Origin: Moringa oleifera
Taxonomy: Eukaryota; Streptophyta; Magnoliopsida; Brassicales; Moringaceae
Direction of reading: 5' to 3'
Length of the DNA: 64,000 nucleotides
NCBI GenBank assembly: GCA_021397835.1
Contig: JAJFZO010000659.1
Span: forward strand, 1,612,501-1,676,500
Each line of letters begins with the position of its first letter. Positions within the stretch are counted from its first letter, which is position 1. Both the position numbers and the translations under genes were made by a program. Under the pieces are notes generated by a model, which saw nothing but the letters and a program-made list of their open reading frames with translations, searched no databases and was not told where the DNA came from. Below are positions 37,546 through 49,810 of the stretch, piece by piece.

Positions 37546-37581
37546 CTTGGCCAAGGTCTATAAATACCCACCTTGGCCAAG
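37546..37581 (+). promoter_or_regulatory. TATA box flanked by two CTTGGCCAAG palindromes
   Basis: The perfect 10-bp palindrome CTTGGCCAAG occurs at 37546-37555 and 37572-37581, with TATAAATA (37559-37566) between. This is the likely LTR core promoter. The paired dyads could be binding sites or a hairpin. Confidence 0.6.
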
Positions 37582-38394
37582 AGCTTAGGGAGGATTTTTG
37601 GGAGGGAGTGTGGAGGAGAGAATTTTAAGAAGAGTTTGGAGAATATTTGGAGAAAATTATAAAAGAGGGAATAGTAGTGTAAAAAGAGTTGAAGATTTTC
37701 TTTAGTAAGGAGAGATTTAAAGGACAAATTTTCAAATATCACTTCCTCTTAAAGAACAAGGTAACATTTTTATGATTTTATCATTACCTTGTTTCCCCTT
37801 TATTTTTGTTTTTCTTATGAATATTTCATTTTATTTATTTACTTAATTGTTATTATATATGTATATGTATTTTTGTTTCTCTTGCACATATGTATCCTTT
37901 TACTTATTTTCATGTTATTTTCATTTGCATCTTTATTTACCTAGTACATTGGTGTTTTTATATTCTTCTAGTTATGAATACACAATTTTTTCTATGCTTT
38001 CATACATGAAAAGTTATGTAAAAAATGGATATTGTATGAAACTAATAAGCAAAAAATGTAATGTAACAAGAAATGGATGGGATGTGACATATACACTAAA
38101 AAAAAAGAAAAAAAAGTGGTTAATGGGGTAGTGTATGCTTTCATATTGAATACATGAAATTTGCTTGAAAGAACAAAAGGAGAAAAAAAAAAGAAAAAAA
38201 AAGGAGAAAGATAGATAATTTTAAGATATTAAGTTGTTTTAAAATAATAAATTTAAATTGTTCATTATATAAAATTATTAGGTAAATTAAGTTTCATTTT
38301 TATTTTTTACTCAATTTTACTATATTTTCAAAGAAGATGAGATCACTTTGATATTATTTTAATTTTTTTAAAAATATTTTAAAAATAAAAATGT

Positions 38395-39000
38395 TTTAAA
38401 TTCTTGAAAGTTTATAATCATTCAAGAGAATTACTTTTTAAAAAAATTATTTTAAAAAATAATAATATATGTTTTAAGCTTTTGAAAAGTATGAAAAAAT
38501 CTTAAGAGAGAGCTTTTAATATTTTTTAATGTAAGAATTATTTTTATTAAAAGTAAAAATAAATAAAATATATTTTTAAATTTTTGAAGAATATAAAAAG
38601 ATCTCAAGAGAGAGGGTTTCATATTCTAATATAAAAAATCAATTAATATTTTTAAATATTTTTAAAAAATACAAAAAATCTCAAGAAAAAGGTTTTTATA
38701 TTCTCTAATAACAAAAAAAATTCTAAAATATGAGTATTTCAAGTTTTGAGGAGTATGAAAAATCTCAAGGGAGAAGTTTCCATATTTCTTAATATAAAAT
38801 TAATTTATTTTCAAAAATATTTGTTTGATATTTTTAAGAAATATAGAAAATTTTCAAAAAGAGATTTTCATTCTCTCTAATATAAAATTTATTCAATATT
38901 TTTTTGAGAAATGTGAAAAGATTTCAAGAAAGAATTTTCATATTTTCTTATATTTAAAAATAAAAATATATTTATAAAAAAATCTAAGAGAAAAATCTTT
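38395..39000. repeat. Degenerate tandem repeat, step about 70-100 bp, inside the LTR
   Basis: GTATGAAAAGATCTCAAGAGAGA..TTTCATATTCTCTAATATAAAA-like blocks recur with anchors near 38421, 38501, 38601, 38681, 38763, 38851 and 38921. A similar triplication of another block (ATTAAAGGTTAAGCAAAAG..) follows at about 39230-39400. Confidence 0.6.
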
Positions 39001-39803
39001 GTATTTTTTAAACTATTTAGTGTTTATGGCCCTCAATTTATTTTTATTTTCAATTAATGAAATTATAAAAATTGAATTTAAGGCCCAGATTTAAATAGCA
39101 AATATTAATTATTTGCTTGTGTTAGGGTCATAAGACTTCAAAATTATTTATATGTCCTACATAATATGGCTATGCATGTGCATTAAAATGTCATTGAATT
39201 CATATGAATCACAACAAAAAATATTTTAAGGATTAAGGGGTTGAACAAGAGTGAAACCTCCATATTCTCCATTATAAAAAAATGTTTTCAGATTAAAGGT
39301 TAAGCAAAAGCGAAAGATTTACTTCTTCTATCATAAAATGATTTTAATAATTAAAGATAAAATAAGAATTAAACCTTTATGTTTCATAAAACATTAAAAT
39401 TTTAATTATTTTTATATCATGTACATTTCTTTTCAGACATATTTTTGAGAATCAATTTTAAAAATCAAATGAATTTCAAAATAAAAAAAAATCATGATTA
39501 ATTGGTACCATTTTTTGGGCGCCATAGGGGTGCTAATTCTTCCTCACGTATAATCGAACTCCAAACCCATATTTTTAATTTTGAAAGACTAATGTTTATT
39601 TAAAAAAAAAAACAAATGAATTTCGATATCTAATCACACCATAAAAAAGATTGGTGGCGACTCCTTTTATTTTTATTTTCTTCAATCTTTTTAAAAGAAA
39701 ATCACCAAAAATACATTTTTTTAAGTCGCTTCAAGAATTTGCCCTATAAAAAATAAGTTGTGTTCAAGAATTTGACCCCTACAGAAAACTAACCGTGACA
39801 ACT

Positions 39804-39822
39804 TGGTAACTCCACTGGGGAC
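39804..39822 (+). other. Primer binding site of the Tat/Ogre-like element
   Basis: TGGTAACTCCACTGGGGAC closely resembles the TGGCGACTCCGCTGGGGAC type used by Tat/Ogre elements (tRNA-Arg-type primer, from memory). It lies just after the LTR end. Confidence 0.7.
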
Positions 39823-40589
39823 ATTTAGAGAGTCAGGCCGAAATTGATTATGGATTACTTTTTGGTTTTGAAAATTGAAGTTTAATCTTGGTTCTCTCTT
39901 ACTTCACATTTGTTGCATTTAGAATTACTGTTTGATTAATTTTCTACTTGTTTTGCATGTATACTTTACATTATATATTGTCACCTAAATTGTTTTATGA
40001 CTTACGCATTTCTTACACACACATCACCTCATGACATAAGCTTTCGACCGAGCTTTACCTTTTAGGATGGAATAGAGTAAACTATGCTCTCAAGAAGCAC
40101 CTTGCTTTTGCACGGGCTAGCGAAATATTCCTACTTAGATTGAACTTGAAATACTTTGTCATTTTTGAGAAGTTAATGCTTCTGCATCAATGATGCTAGT
40201 GTTTCAAAGTGCCTTACTAATCTAGTGAGGAGCAATCTAAGAACCTATAGAAAACCGATCAATTTCTCAAAGCCCAGCATATAGAAAGCCTAGGGAATTA
40301 AGAATAAGATAGGGCCATAGCTAGTCATAGTAAAAAAAAAAAATTTAGTAAAAAAAAAAAATTTAGGACACGAAGGGAGTTATATTTTGTATATGAATGT
40401 TTTTTAATATTTTATCCTGTTGTGATATTGACTCTTTGCTTAATGTTTGTTTTTTTGCTTTATAGTTGCATGACATATCATCAAGAGGATTATTACCTTC
40501 GCAAGCTTGAAAACAAGTGATAAACTTTTGTTAAATTTATAAAGTATTGATAATCGTGGAAGCTTCATAGTCAAGCAAGTTAATGTCAA
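39823..40589 (+). other. Untranslated leader of the Tat/Ogre-like element
   Basis: Between the primer binding site and the first protein-like segment; no reading frame recognised. Confidence 0.5.
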
Positions 40590-42650
40590 TGGTGGTTCAG
40601 AGTTATGAAGTCGAGTATTGGTCAGAAAGCGTACAACAAGAATTTAGGGACTGTTTAACAGAGAGCTTTGAGTCTAGATTTACCAAGAGAAACAAATTTG
40701 AAAACAAATAGTCTATTGGAACTATCACAATTATAGAATCTTTTGAGCCAAGAAGACAAGGATAAGTTTGACAAACAGTATGGTCATATTGAAAATTTTT
40801 TATTCGTGTAAATTGAGGAAGCCTTGATTTGTGCTACAGTAAAATTTTGGGACCTTGTCTATCGATGCTTTAGTTTTGAATAAGTAGATTTAACGTCCAC
40901 TTTGACGGAATATACTATGTTGCTGGGATGAAGTTCAAGAAGCACGATAAGATTTATTTAAAAAAGAAAATTTTAGTTCCTGGAGTTAAACAACCATCCC
41001 TTATTTTGGGGATATGAAAAGAAGAGGCCGAGAAACGTATAAAAAGAAAAGGGGGAAGCGAATGCTTGACAAAATATTTTCTCCTAGAGTTCACGCGAAA
41101 TCATATCAAAGAGGATGTCGAGAAAGTTGGCTTAACTTTAGCCATCTATGGACTAGTGTTGTTTCTAAAGGTTTAAGGGAATATTGAAATGACAGTCATG
41201 GATCTTTTTAGTACAATTAAGCATGATTTCAATCCAGTTCTAGCCATTCTAGTAGAGACTTTCATATCATTGAACTATTATAGGCAGAACAAGGAAGGCA
41301 AAATATTTGGAGGACTGTCGTTATTATAAGTATGGCTAAGGAGTCATTTTATGAGTACCGAAAGAGTATTTCAAATGAGCTTCCTGAATAAGAATCTAAT
41401 TGAAGATTCCTACAAAGCAACATGGCCTGTGTTGAAGACAATGAATGAATGGATGAGGTTTTTATTCGAGATGGCAAAAGGAGAAGTTCGCTTGTTGGCC
41501 CAATGGATCTCATATGATTTTATTTTATATCGATGTGGGAAGTTTAATTATGTACTATTGTTAAGATTATGGGGTGGAATTGGATGTACCCCACTTTTAG
41601 TGCTTAGACAGCTCGGAGTAAAATAGTTTGTGCTAGTAACTCATGAGCTTGGAAATAAGGAATTCAAATATGATGAGCTAAATGCCTTAAATCAGATCGA
41701 TGAAATTATAAAAGCATGGAATCAAACTTACCAAATTGCAAGGGGAAAGCTAATAAATGAGACTACACCGGGATATGACCAATGGAAAGCCAGAGGGGTT
41801 AGAAAGGTTACTTTACTAGGTATGTTATTACATGCAGAATCTTCTTATATCCCGACATCGAATAAAAAAAAAATTGAGAGATACAAGCAGAAGATAAAAG
41901 AACAGAAAATTAAGAGAGTTGTACTCCACAGAAAAATAAATTCTTTACAATATGAAGTGCAAGTTCAAGAGGAAATTCTCAAAAAGACCAAGGAAGAAAG
42001 GGATGTAGCCAGAAAAGAAGCAAAATATGAAAGGAAGAGCTATAGAAAATTGAGAAAGGAAGATAAGACCGAGACTTGGACTCGCATAGTCAGGAGGAAA
42101 GAAGGAAAACTCAAACTCCTCACTAGACGAGTAAATCAACTGTAAGAGCAAATGTAAGAAAAGGACTAACAGTTAGAGTGGAGCTTTCAAAAGTGAGATC
42201 AGTTGACCATAGCCTTATAGGAGTTAGAACGGGAAATTCGAAGGCTAAGGAATATGGTGTAGCTTAGTCATCTTCAACATAAGAAAGAAATAAAAAACTA
42301 ATGTAAATGCAAAAGCTAAAGGAGGAAGAATACCAACGTAAAATGTTTCATTGGGAGCACATGCTAAAACAAGATAACCTTTATACTGAACCAGAAAAGG
42401 CATTGGAAAATTCAGAATTTTGGGAAAACAAGGCATGAGAAATATGTGGCAATTGGTGTAAAAATAAAGAAGAATATATGGTAGAATTGAAAAATAGCCA
42501 AGAAAACATCAATGTCATCCTACTTCGAGTTGATAAAGCCATAGAAATCGCTATGATAATGTATCAAGAAATTGAAGAATTCAAAAAGAAGGTCTCAACA
42601 AGGAATGAAAGCTCAGAAGAATTGACTACTTTCTTGGATCACATCTAGCA
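40590..42650 (+). pseudogene. ORF1-like protein of a Tat/Ogre-type retrotransposon (DUF7745-type), decayed
   Basis: Pieces in successive frames match, in order, a family common in cotton and other dicot genomes that I recall as DUF7745: DKFDKQYGHIENFL..ALICATVKFWDLVYRCFSF..VDLTSTLTEYTMLL (about 40760-40925), FTRNHIKEDVEKVGLTLAIYGLVLF (about 41090-41170), NPVLAILVETFISLNYYRQ (about 41235-41290), then YDFILYRCGKFNYV and LWGGIGCTPLLVLRQLG (41510-41620). KAWNQTYQIARGKL..TPGYDQWKARG (41715-41800) follows, then a lysine/glutamate-rich coiled coil (41865-42140). Stops and frameshifts break it; the longest open stretch is 41630-42145. Its position behind an LTR and primer site supports an element-encoded ORF1 rather than a host gene. 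Confidence 0.8.
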
Positions 42651-44579
42651 TTTATACCAAATGGCTTGGGATATTTTTAATTATGGACTTAATGTTAAAT
42701 ATTGACCGTGTATACGGACGCTCTATGAAATTAATAAGAACCTATATTGCTTTCAAATTGCAAAGTTAACAAATTCCTTAATATTTTTACATTCATATGT
42801 ATACATCATACATATTCTCTTTTTTCTTTTCTATAGGCAAGGCCTTATAATCAAGTTACCCGATTACCACTCTAAACCTTCAAATTCTTTGGCAAATGAA
42901 GTCTTGATGATGGCCTCAACTGAATTCTTAAATTTATATCTTTTCATTGTGCCATAATTCTTCCTTAGGGAAAAATATTTGCACCATTGTAAAGGGAATT
43001 CTTCACGAATGTTTGAATATTTGGTTGCATGTCTCTAATATAGGCCCAAGAGGATCATCATCCTTTTTTTTTTCTTTTGACATATACTTTGGTTATCCTC
43101 AAAGGTGTCTTAAATAGATTTAAACACATAATGTAATGCCTTATAAAGATAAACCTTGACTGTGTAAAGTCATAACTTCAACTTAAAATAATTCACCATT
43201 CTCATTTTGGATATATCATCTTGATACTTAAAGAGTATTTATGTAAATGAATAGACATAATATCAAGGGTTTTATGAGATAGACTTTGATGATGACATTT
43301 TTGGGCCACAAGGTTTATTGAGCAAGCTTTGAATTGAACACACTAATATCATATTCATTTTTTGAATCTTATCTTGAAAGAGTCTAAAAAGAGTTCAATT
43401 ACTAATTGTTGCCACCATCTCTCTTTTTAAAATTGAACAATGCCATGCATCATAATTACCTTTTGGAGTTTACTGAATGAACAGTGCCCAAAAGTTCTCT
43501 AAAAGTTTGTAAACTCAGACGAATTATTCAAAAAATATCGAGTAATACTTAAGAGTTTGCTTTCTTTAAGCCAAGTCTTTATGTGTGGACGTGATAAGCC
43601 AAATTATCAATAGCCATTAAGCGTATCAAAGATAACTGAAGCCACTATAACTATTAAAAGATTCTTTCTTTTTTTCTATCACCGTATGTCTAGTTTTTTG
43701 AATTTTTTTCCATTAATATAGTCATCTACCAAATATAGAGATCAAAATATTTTTTTAGAAGATTGTAATGTGGTGAATGGATAGGGGAAGGAAAATAACT
43801 CAATTGAGAAAATACTAATCAAAGTATGGCTATAAAAGAGAGAGGCACCCTAATGCAGCTGAATGTTCTTTACTTTTTTTCTTTCTTCTTCTTCTTTTTT
43901 GTTTTCTTTTCTTCTCTTATTTTGTCTTAGTGCTTTTTTTTCTTCTTTGTTTTTTCCTCTTGTTTTCTTCTTTTGTCTTTCCTTTCTTTTTCTTCTTTTT
44001 TGTTCTTTCGTCAAATGCTTATATGTTCAAGCCCATTCATTCTAATTCACGATGTATAGGGTAGGGGGTTTTATTGTATTAGTTATTCAAAAGGTATAAG
44101 GACTTTGGGTTAACGAAAAGAAAGGCTTACATTTCAAGGCTCAAAAAGGTAACTAATGATGAAAATCGTGAAATAAATAACACATTTTTAAAGGTTAATT
44201 GAAAGGTCTTTTAAGTTATGAAAGAAGTTACCCAATCATATCTCCAATATGAGGATGACTAGAATTTCGCCGTAAGAATTCATCCATTCGATTTTAGTGC
44301 AGGATAATAACGAAAATTAATGACCTAGTAAGCTCAAAATCATTTTTCTTTTAAACCAAATGAAAGTTGATATCTAGTTATACCCTCATGTTTATACAAG
44401 GATAAAGTGTAAATAAGAACTTTAAAAAAAATGCTCAATGAAAATATCAGGTAAATCAAGTGCTTATCATTTGGTAAATACAAGTTTGGGTAAACCAAGG
44501 AAAGATTTGTCCTTTATGATTATCTAATCATATGACCTCCCATGCTTTTTTCAATATTATTTTTTGCACTATTCAATCA
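42651..44579. other. Non-coding part of the retrotransposon region
   Basis: No protein motif recognised. Contains a long T/C-rich tract at about 43866-44010 (purine-rich on the other strand). Confidence 0.5.
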
Positions 44580-45600
44580 TATTCACTTGGTGTTGATCAT
44601 GAGTAGGTATAGCATTATGGGTGTCATTGGGTCCACTTTTTGATTCAAAACTTAATAGCCCCGCATCTATTAAAGGTTGGACTTTGTACTTGAATGTTAG
44701 GCAATGTTCTGTATCATGCCCTTCTACTTCCAAACGATATCAATAACTTGCCATTAGATTGGACCATGAAGGAAAAAGGGCTTATAATAGTTTGATATAT
44801 ATTAGTGCCACCAAGTTCTGCTCTAGTAACTATAGAAATAAATCCAAGTAAGCTATTGGAATTAGATGAATCAAAACCTTCTATTTCTTTTATCATTGCC
44901 TTTCATTATTGCCCTAAGGAAGTTTGGCTATCTGAAAAGTCGGTTGAGTAATATAGTTTGCTTTACCTTTTTTCTTTTTTGTTATAGGAGCCTTTCTCTT
45001 AATATGATCATCTAATCTCTCGGTTTGAAATGTGTTTTTTATGAATTCACCAGTTTGAACAATCTTGGTGAATTTTTCTCTATCCATAGAAATCACATAG
45101 GTATAAAATGGGGGACACAAAGTTTGCAAGAAAGTTTTAGAAAACTTTACTTCAGTTAATGCAAGCTAAACTTTGGCAACTATCTTTCACCATTAGGTCG
45201 CATATACTTTAAAAGTCTCATTGTTTCTTTTGAACATATTCTATCGATTAGGTCCTAACCTTTTCATATGTTGGTAATCAACTAGGAAAGCATTTGCTAA
45301 ATCTTTCTAAGACTAGATATTGAAAGGCTTCAGATTGGTATACCATTCCAAGGCTTCTTCTTTCAAGTTATCTTGAAAGAAATGAACTAAAAACTTTCAG
45401 TTGGCTTCATACCCATGCATGTTTTGTAAATACATCTTTAGATGGGTACAAGAACATGTTATCCTATCATACTTATCAAATTCAAGGGCCTTAAATTTTG
45501 GTAGTATAAGCAGACTTAATTCTAAGCTAAATTCATGTATATCAATCCCTCTTGCTTCTCTTTCTTGCTTGAAAATTTTCATTTGTTCCATAAATATTTA
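44580..45600 (-). pseudogene. Ty3-gypsy gag remnant, minus strand
   Basis: On the minus strand from 45600 the order is LPKFKALEFDKYDRITC..HLKMYLQNMHGYEAN (gag N-part), broken sequence, PPFYTYVISMDREKFTKIVQ followed by TGEFIKNTFQTERLDDHI (about 45115-45000). It ends with HCLTFKYKVQPLIDAG (about 44705-44640), the degenerate CCHC-adjacent block of Tat-type gag. Frameshifts and stops throughout. Orientation is opposite to the LTR/ORF1 at 37.3-42.6 kb and to the protease fragment at 47.1-47.9 kb. Confidence 0.8.
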
Positions 45601-47129
45601 ACTTTTGCCCAAATTTCTTGATTTATGGTTTTAACATCCATTATTTTCTCATTTTCAAATTGATCATCCATGTCTTGGATATATTATGTTGCTTTTTTGC
45701 TTCTCTTGATTCTAAGACCCCTCTGCCATCGCTGAACTTACATGTCAGGGTATAAAAGTATTTTGAAAAGATGCTTTTTCAAGAGCTTCAACTATTACAA
45801 GGCTGTTTTTTTTTTTTAACTGTGCTAAGAGAAGCCATCACTTGTTGAAGCTAAGCCTACATTGTACTCTATAGCTTATGTTTGCTCAAGTCTTTCGATC
45901 TTGATTGTCTATTTCTAGTTCGTGTAATTTTTGAGATCTAAGATTATATTACTTAGCGACTAAATATTGCTTAGCTTTACCTACTTTCTTTCAATACTTA
46001 ATTTAAAGAGTCATAATTTCTAAAAAATAAACATACATGCATGATAATGGACATGGGTCAATATAGTACTCAAATCATCATAAAACTAAAAATTTTCTCA
46101 TGAGTATCACATGTTAGTAATTCTTTGCCCATTATTATACTTCCTGATAAAATGCTCATGTTGCCATTTATCACTTTCTTAAAGCTTTTGTCCCTTGACC
46201 TCAGCATTAGATTAGATCTTTAAAGTTACTCAGTGGCTTTTCTCTCCTTTTTGCATGTTCGACTAGCCCAAGAATCATCTAATATTCACCAAGAATCAGT
46301 AAAAAAAATCCATCAAGATTGTCTCAAGATCCTTGTAAGATTTACCAACCTAAGAAAGAGCAACCATATCATTATTGCCAAGCCTAAGGAAGTAGATTTA
46401 TGCAATATAATTTGTACCTTTTATGAAAATTGCACAGAAAGATATGGCACCATACAAGATCCATTCTTCCAGCCTAGGCAACTATTAGAGGACTTAAGTT
46501 ATCAGCTGAATAACATTCTTCCACTAAAAGTACTCCCTTTTCCTTCACCCTATCGAAAATTACAGGTTTGCCAGTCAATAGCACATCAATTACCTCCATC
46601 ATGGTACTGTCCCTCTAAACGTTGGTGTTTTCGCTCGCCTGCCACTCTGTGTTATCCTGTTCTAATCCTTATTGTTCATCCATTTCTAAAGCCTTTACTA
46701 ACAACCCATGTCACCACTGATGCCCTCTTCAACCTACTCTAAACCCTAGTAAAGAAGTCCTTGCCCAAAAGCAATAAATGCAACAGATGTTGAAAGCCCT
46801 CAATGCCACAATGAAACGCAAGTAACTGTCTTTATAAAGCCCACAACCTCAATATCTTGAAAATTAAGATTCTTATTATTTTCAAAAAAAGATAAGGGAA
46901 ATGGAGTTTTGCAACTTGACTAACCAACCTGATGTAACTACCAAGAAACCGATTCTTGCTCCAAATATAAAAGATCCTTAAAGAGAAGAAATTTCAACTA
47001 ACTCATGTCAAAGTGACAAAAAATAAAAAGTCTTAAAGAAGTAAATGGTACAGTTTGATCAAAACTTGAACAAGTAGTATCCCATAATCAAGGTATGTAA
47101 TTTTTAATAAAATATAAATATGCAGTAGG
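45601..47129. other. Unassigned retrotransposon-flanking DNA
   Basis: Includes a plus-strand frame of 169 codons at 46233-46742 with no motif I recognise. It lies just upstream of plus-strand gag fragments and may be non-coding leader or a decayed 5' part of that element. Confidence 0.4.
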
Positions 47130-47870
47130 TTCCCCTTTCATAAAGGAGATCTTGGATGCACTTATACCTCAAAGGTTTCATATGCCACAAATGGAGCCAT
47201 ATGACAGCTTAATGCACCTAACAGATCACCTAAATAGATTTAGCATGATGATGATGTGGTATTCGAAAGAATTAATGTATCGAATGACCAACTCAGAATT
47301 AGTACGTGATGGATAGAGACCCATGATTAATGTTATGGCAAGAGGCACCGTAGCTGGAGGACAAACAGTGTCCAAACGAAAAAGCATATGCTAAAAATTG
47401 ATGGAGTGGAAAAAATAAAGGCCAAAAACCAACAGTAGGAGGAAATCATAACACTGCATAATGAGGCATTGGTAATCAAGCTCATAATTACAAATTTTAA
47501 TGTAAAAAGAATTATTGTTGATATAGGAAGCTAGATGGGCATCCTACACTATCACGTGTTCTTAAAATCACGGTCTCCACTAATAGGATTAAGCCCTTCT
47601 CCATACTCCTAACAGCTTTTAACAGTAAAGAAATAGCAGGCGAAGCTCATGATAATCTTCTTAGTGGTAAAAGCTCTAGCAACTTATAACACGACCATAG
47701 GTAGGCCAACTTTAAACCTGTTACGTGTCATCCCATCAACATACCACCTTGCCATGAAATTCCTTACCGTCACAAGAGTAGGACTAGCTTATGAAAAGCA
47801 AAGAGTTATCTAACAATGCTATTTTATTTCACTTAAAGGCTATAAAAAAAAGATTTGTTAGAAAAGCCTA
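47130..47870 (+). pseudogene. Ty3-gypsy gag and aspartic protease remnant, plus strand
   Basis: PFIKEILDALIPQRFHMPQM..YDSLMHLTDHLNRF (47133-47245) is the conserved N-part of a plant gypsy gag. After a deletion comes the protease: HNEALVIKLIITNFNVKRIIVDIGS (about 47455-47532, with DIGS in place of the catalytic D-S/T-G), then YNTTIGRPTLNLLRVIPSTY and HLAMKFLT (about 47685-47780). The flap-side IGRPTLN block is diagnostic. RT and integrase are absent: the fragment stops near a candidate transposon terminus at 48001. Confidence 0.85.
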
Positions 47871-48000
47871 AATAAAAAAGACGAAAAATAGTTAATACAA
47901 GCCAAACTAGTTGAATAGGTGATAGAGGTTCCCACTGTAAAGGAATTAGGACAAACCACTCCAATTGAGACTTTACTCCCCTTTCCCCCTCCATCCCTCC

Positions 48001-48903
48001 TACTACAAGAAAATAAAATAATTTTTACGAAAAAATTCAATGAAAATAATATTTATGGAAAAATTAGCATTTTCTCACGAAATATTACCACAAAAATAAT
48101 AGTTAGTGAGAAATTTCAAGGGAAATTCCAACAAAATATGATATTTGAAAAAGGGTTAGGAATATTCCGTTGTAATTACTGTGAAAAAGTTGAAAAAAAT
48201 TTATTTGTGATTTATTTTTATTAAAGATAAAAAATAATAAAATAATAAAATTTTATTTTAAAAATTTTTGAAAAGTTTTCCATGGAAAATACCGTAAGAA
48301 TCTTGATTGTATATTTTCAACAAAAAGTTTTCATAAAAATCAAATTTTTAAATTTTTTATGACAATTTTTTAACGAAAATTCTGTTGGAATGCAAATTAT
48401 AAAATTCTTACAATATATTTTGTGAGAAATTATATATATAATATTAATTTTTCAAATAAAATTATTGTATCATATTTAAAGGAAATTCTTAAGGCAAAAA
48501 TAGAAGGAATATGTATTAACCAATTCTTTTGAAATTTTCCTAAGAATTATGAAAAAAAAATCATAATTTTCTTGCAGAATAATCCATAAGAATGGATAAA
48601 ATTTTTTTGAATTCAAAATATGTAAATTAGGCAGAAATTGTATTTCAAATTAAAATTTTTTTACCAATAAGATTCTAACAGAATTTCCCCTAGAATTTCT
48701 AAAAATCGAATTTTATTGTAATCTTGTTTACAATTGGAAGGAAAAATTAAAATGTTAAATTATTTTCCAATAAAATAAATGTTATGTAAAGATTTAACAA
48801 ATTTTGAAATTTTAATTTCATAGTATTTTAGCATTGTAACTATTGTGTACTACATTATTAATTAAGTCTTGCCTAAAAATTATATATGTGTGTATATGTG
48901 TAT

Positions 48904-48937
<34 letters not shown>

Positions 48938-49810
48938 GTGTATATATATATTGTCCAATGAGGAGGTTTGAACTATGTATAAAATACTTCACTTTGATAA
49001 GATGTAATTACTATCTTTAATTCAAAATAATAATTTAAATTAATTTAATAAAAAATTAATAAATATTGTAAAATCATAATTTTTATAATATTTAAGTATT
49101 ATAATTATTGTATACCCCCAATTATTAATTATAAGAATGATATATATATATATATATATTGAAAAATTTTGACTTACCTGTATAAAAAGTTATATTTAGT
49201 TGGATAATATATATTTGATATTTTTAATTAAAAATTAAACTTGTAAAATAATTGAACAATAATTTATTAAATTTTTTTAAATTATTGATAAATTTGAAAA
49301 TTTTTAAATTTTGTTAACATAATATGTCACAAATTTATGGTATAGTGAGATGAATTGAGTAGTAATGATGATTTGAATTACATTCAATTTAATTTTAATT
49401 AATTATATTTCATAACAATACAAAGTCTTATAAATTGTTATTCACTAAAGTGAAAATCAATTTAATTTCAATCTACAATAATATATGTGTGTGCATGGTT
49501 ACAACAAATTAATTATGTTTAGTATAAAAGAATATGTATGCAATTGTTTATAAGTTAAGTTGTAAGAGATTAACTATATATACATTGAATTGTTTTGTAT
49601 AAGAGATTTGTGAATATGTGTTAGCATGTATAGTAGATATGATTTAAATATTGTTAAAAGAAATATTTTATGTTATAAAGTAAGTTATGAATTTAAATTA
49701 TTTAAATTGGATGTATAAAGTAAATGATATAAATGTTACTTGTGATATAAATTAGGTGTATTAAGATTCTAACAAAATATTCCATAAGAAAATACTATTG
49801 AAATAACTTT
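48001..49810. mobile_element. Possible CACTA-like element (left terminus), right border not found
   Basis: TACTACAAGAAAATAAAA at 48001 resembles the CACTACAAGAAAA terminus of plant CACTA-like elements. Variants of TTCTTACGG/CCGTAAGAA and GATTCTAACA-AATTTCC recur nearby (48170-48710 and 49755-49795), like subterminal repeats. It abruptly ends the gypsy protease remnant. A convincing right terminus and target duplication were not seen; a weak candidate is near 50790-50810. Confidence 0.35.
48880..48952. repeat. (TA/TG)n microsatellite
   Basis: Alternating TATATG/TGTGTA followed by (TA)n. A second (TA)n run lies at about 49140-49160. Confidence 0.95.

Larger units (their letters stand above)
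37308..39800 (+). repeat. Long LTR (about 2.5 kb) of a Tat/Ogre-like Ty3-gypsy element
   Basis: Begins TGTAGACACC, a start I know from plant Tat/Ogre LTRs, and ends CCGTGACA, three bases before a primer-binding-site-like sequence. It contains a TATA box at 37559-37566, a GCTGCAA-rich block (37322-37510) and an internal tandem repeat (38395-39000). No second LTR was found in the window, so borders rest on motifs only. Confidence 0.65.

Noticed and set aside
43863..44045. 60-codon hydrophobic frame
   Set aside because: Encoded by a T/C-rich tract; low complexity only.
46233..46742. 169-codon plus-strand frame as a gene
   Set aside because: No recognised motif, no splice or promoter context, and it lies in decayed retrotransposon DNA. 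Kept only as part of an unassigned stretch.
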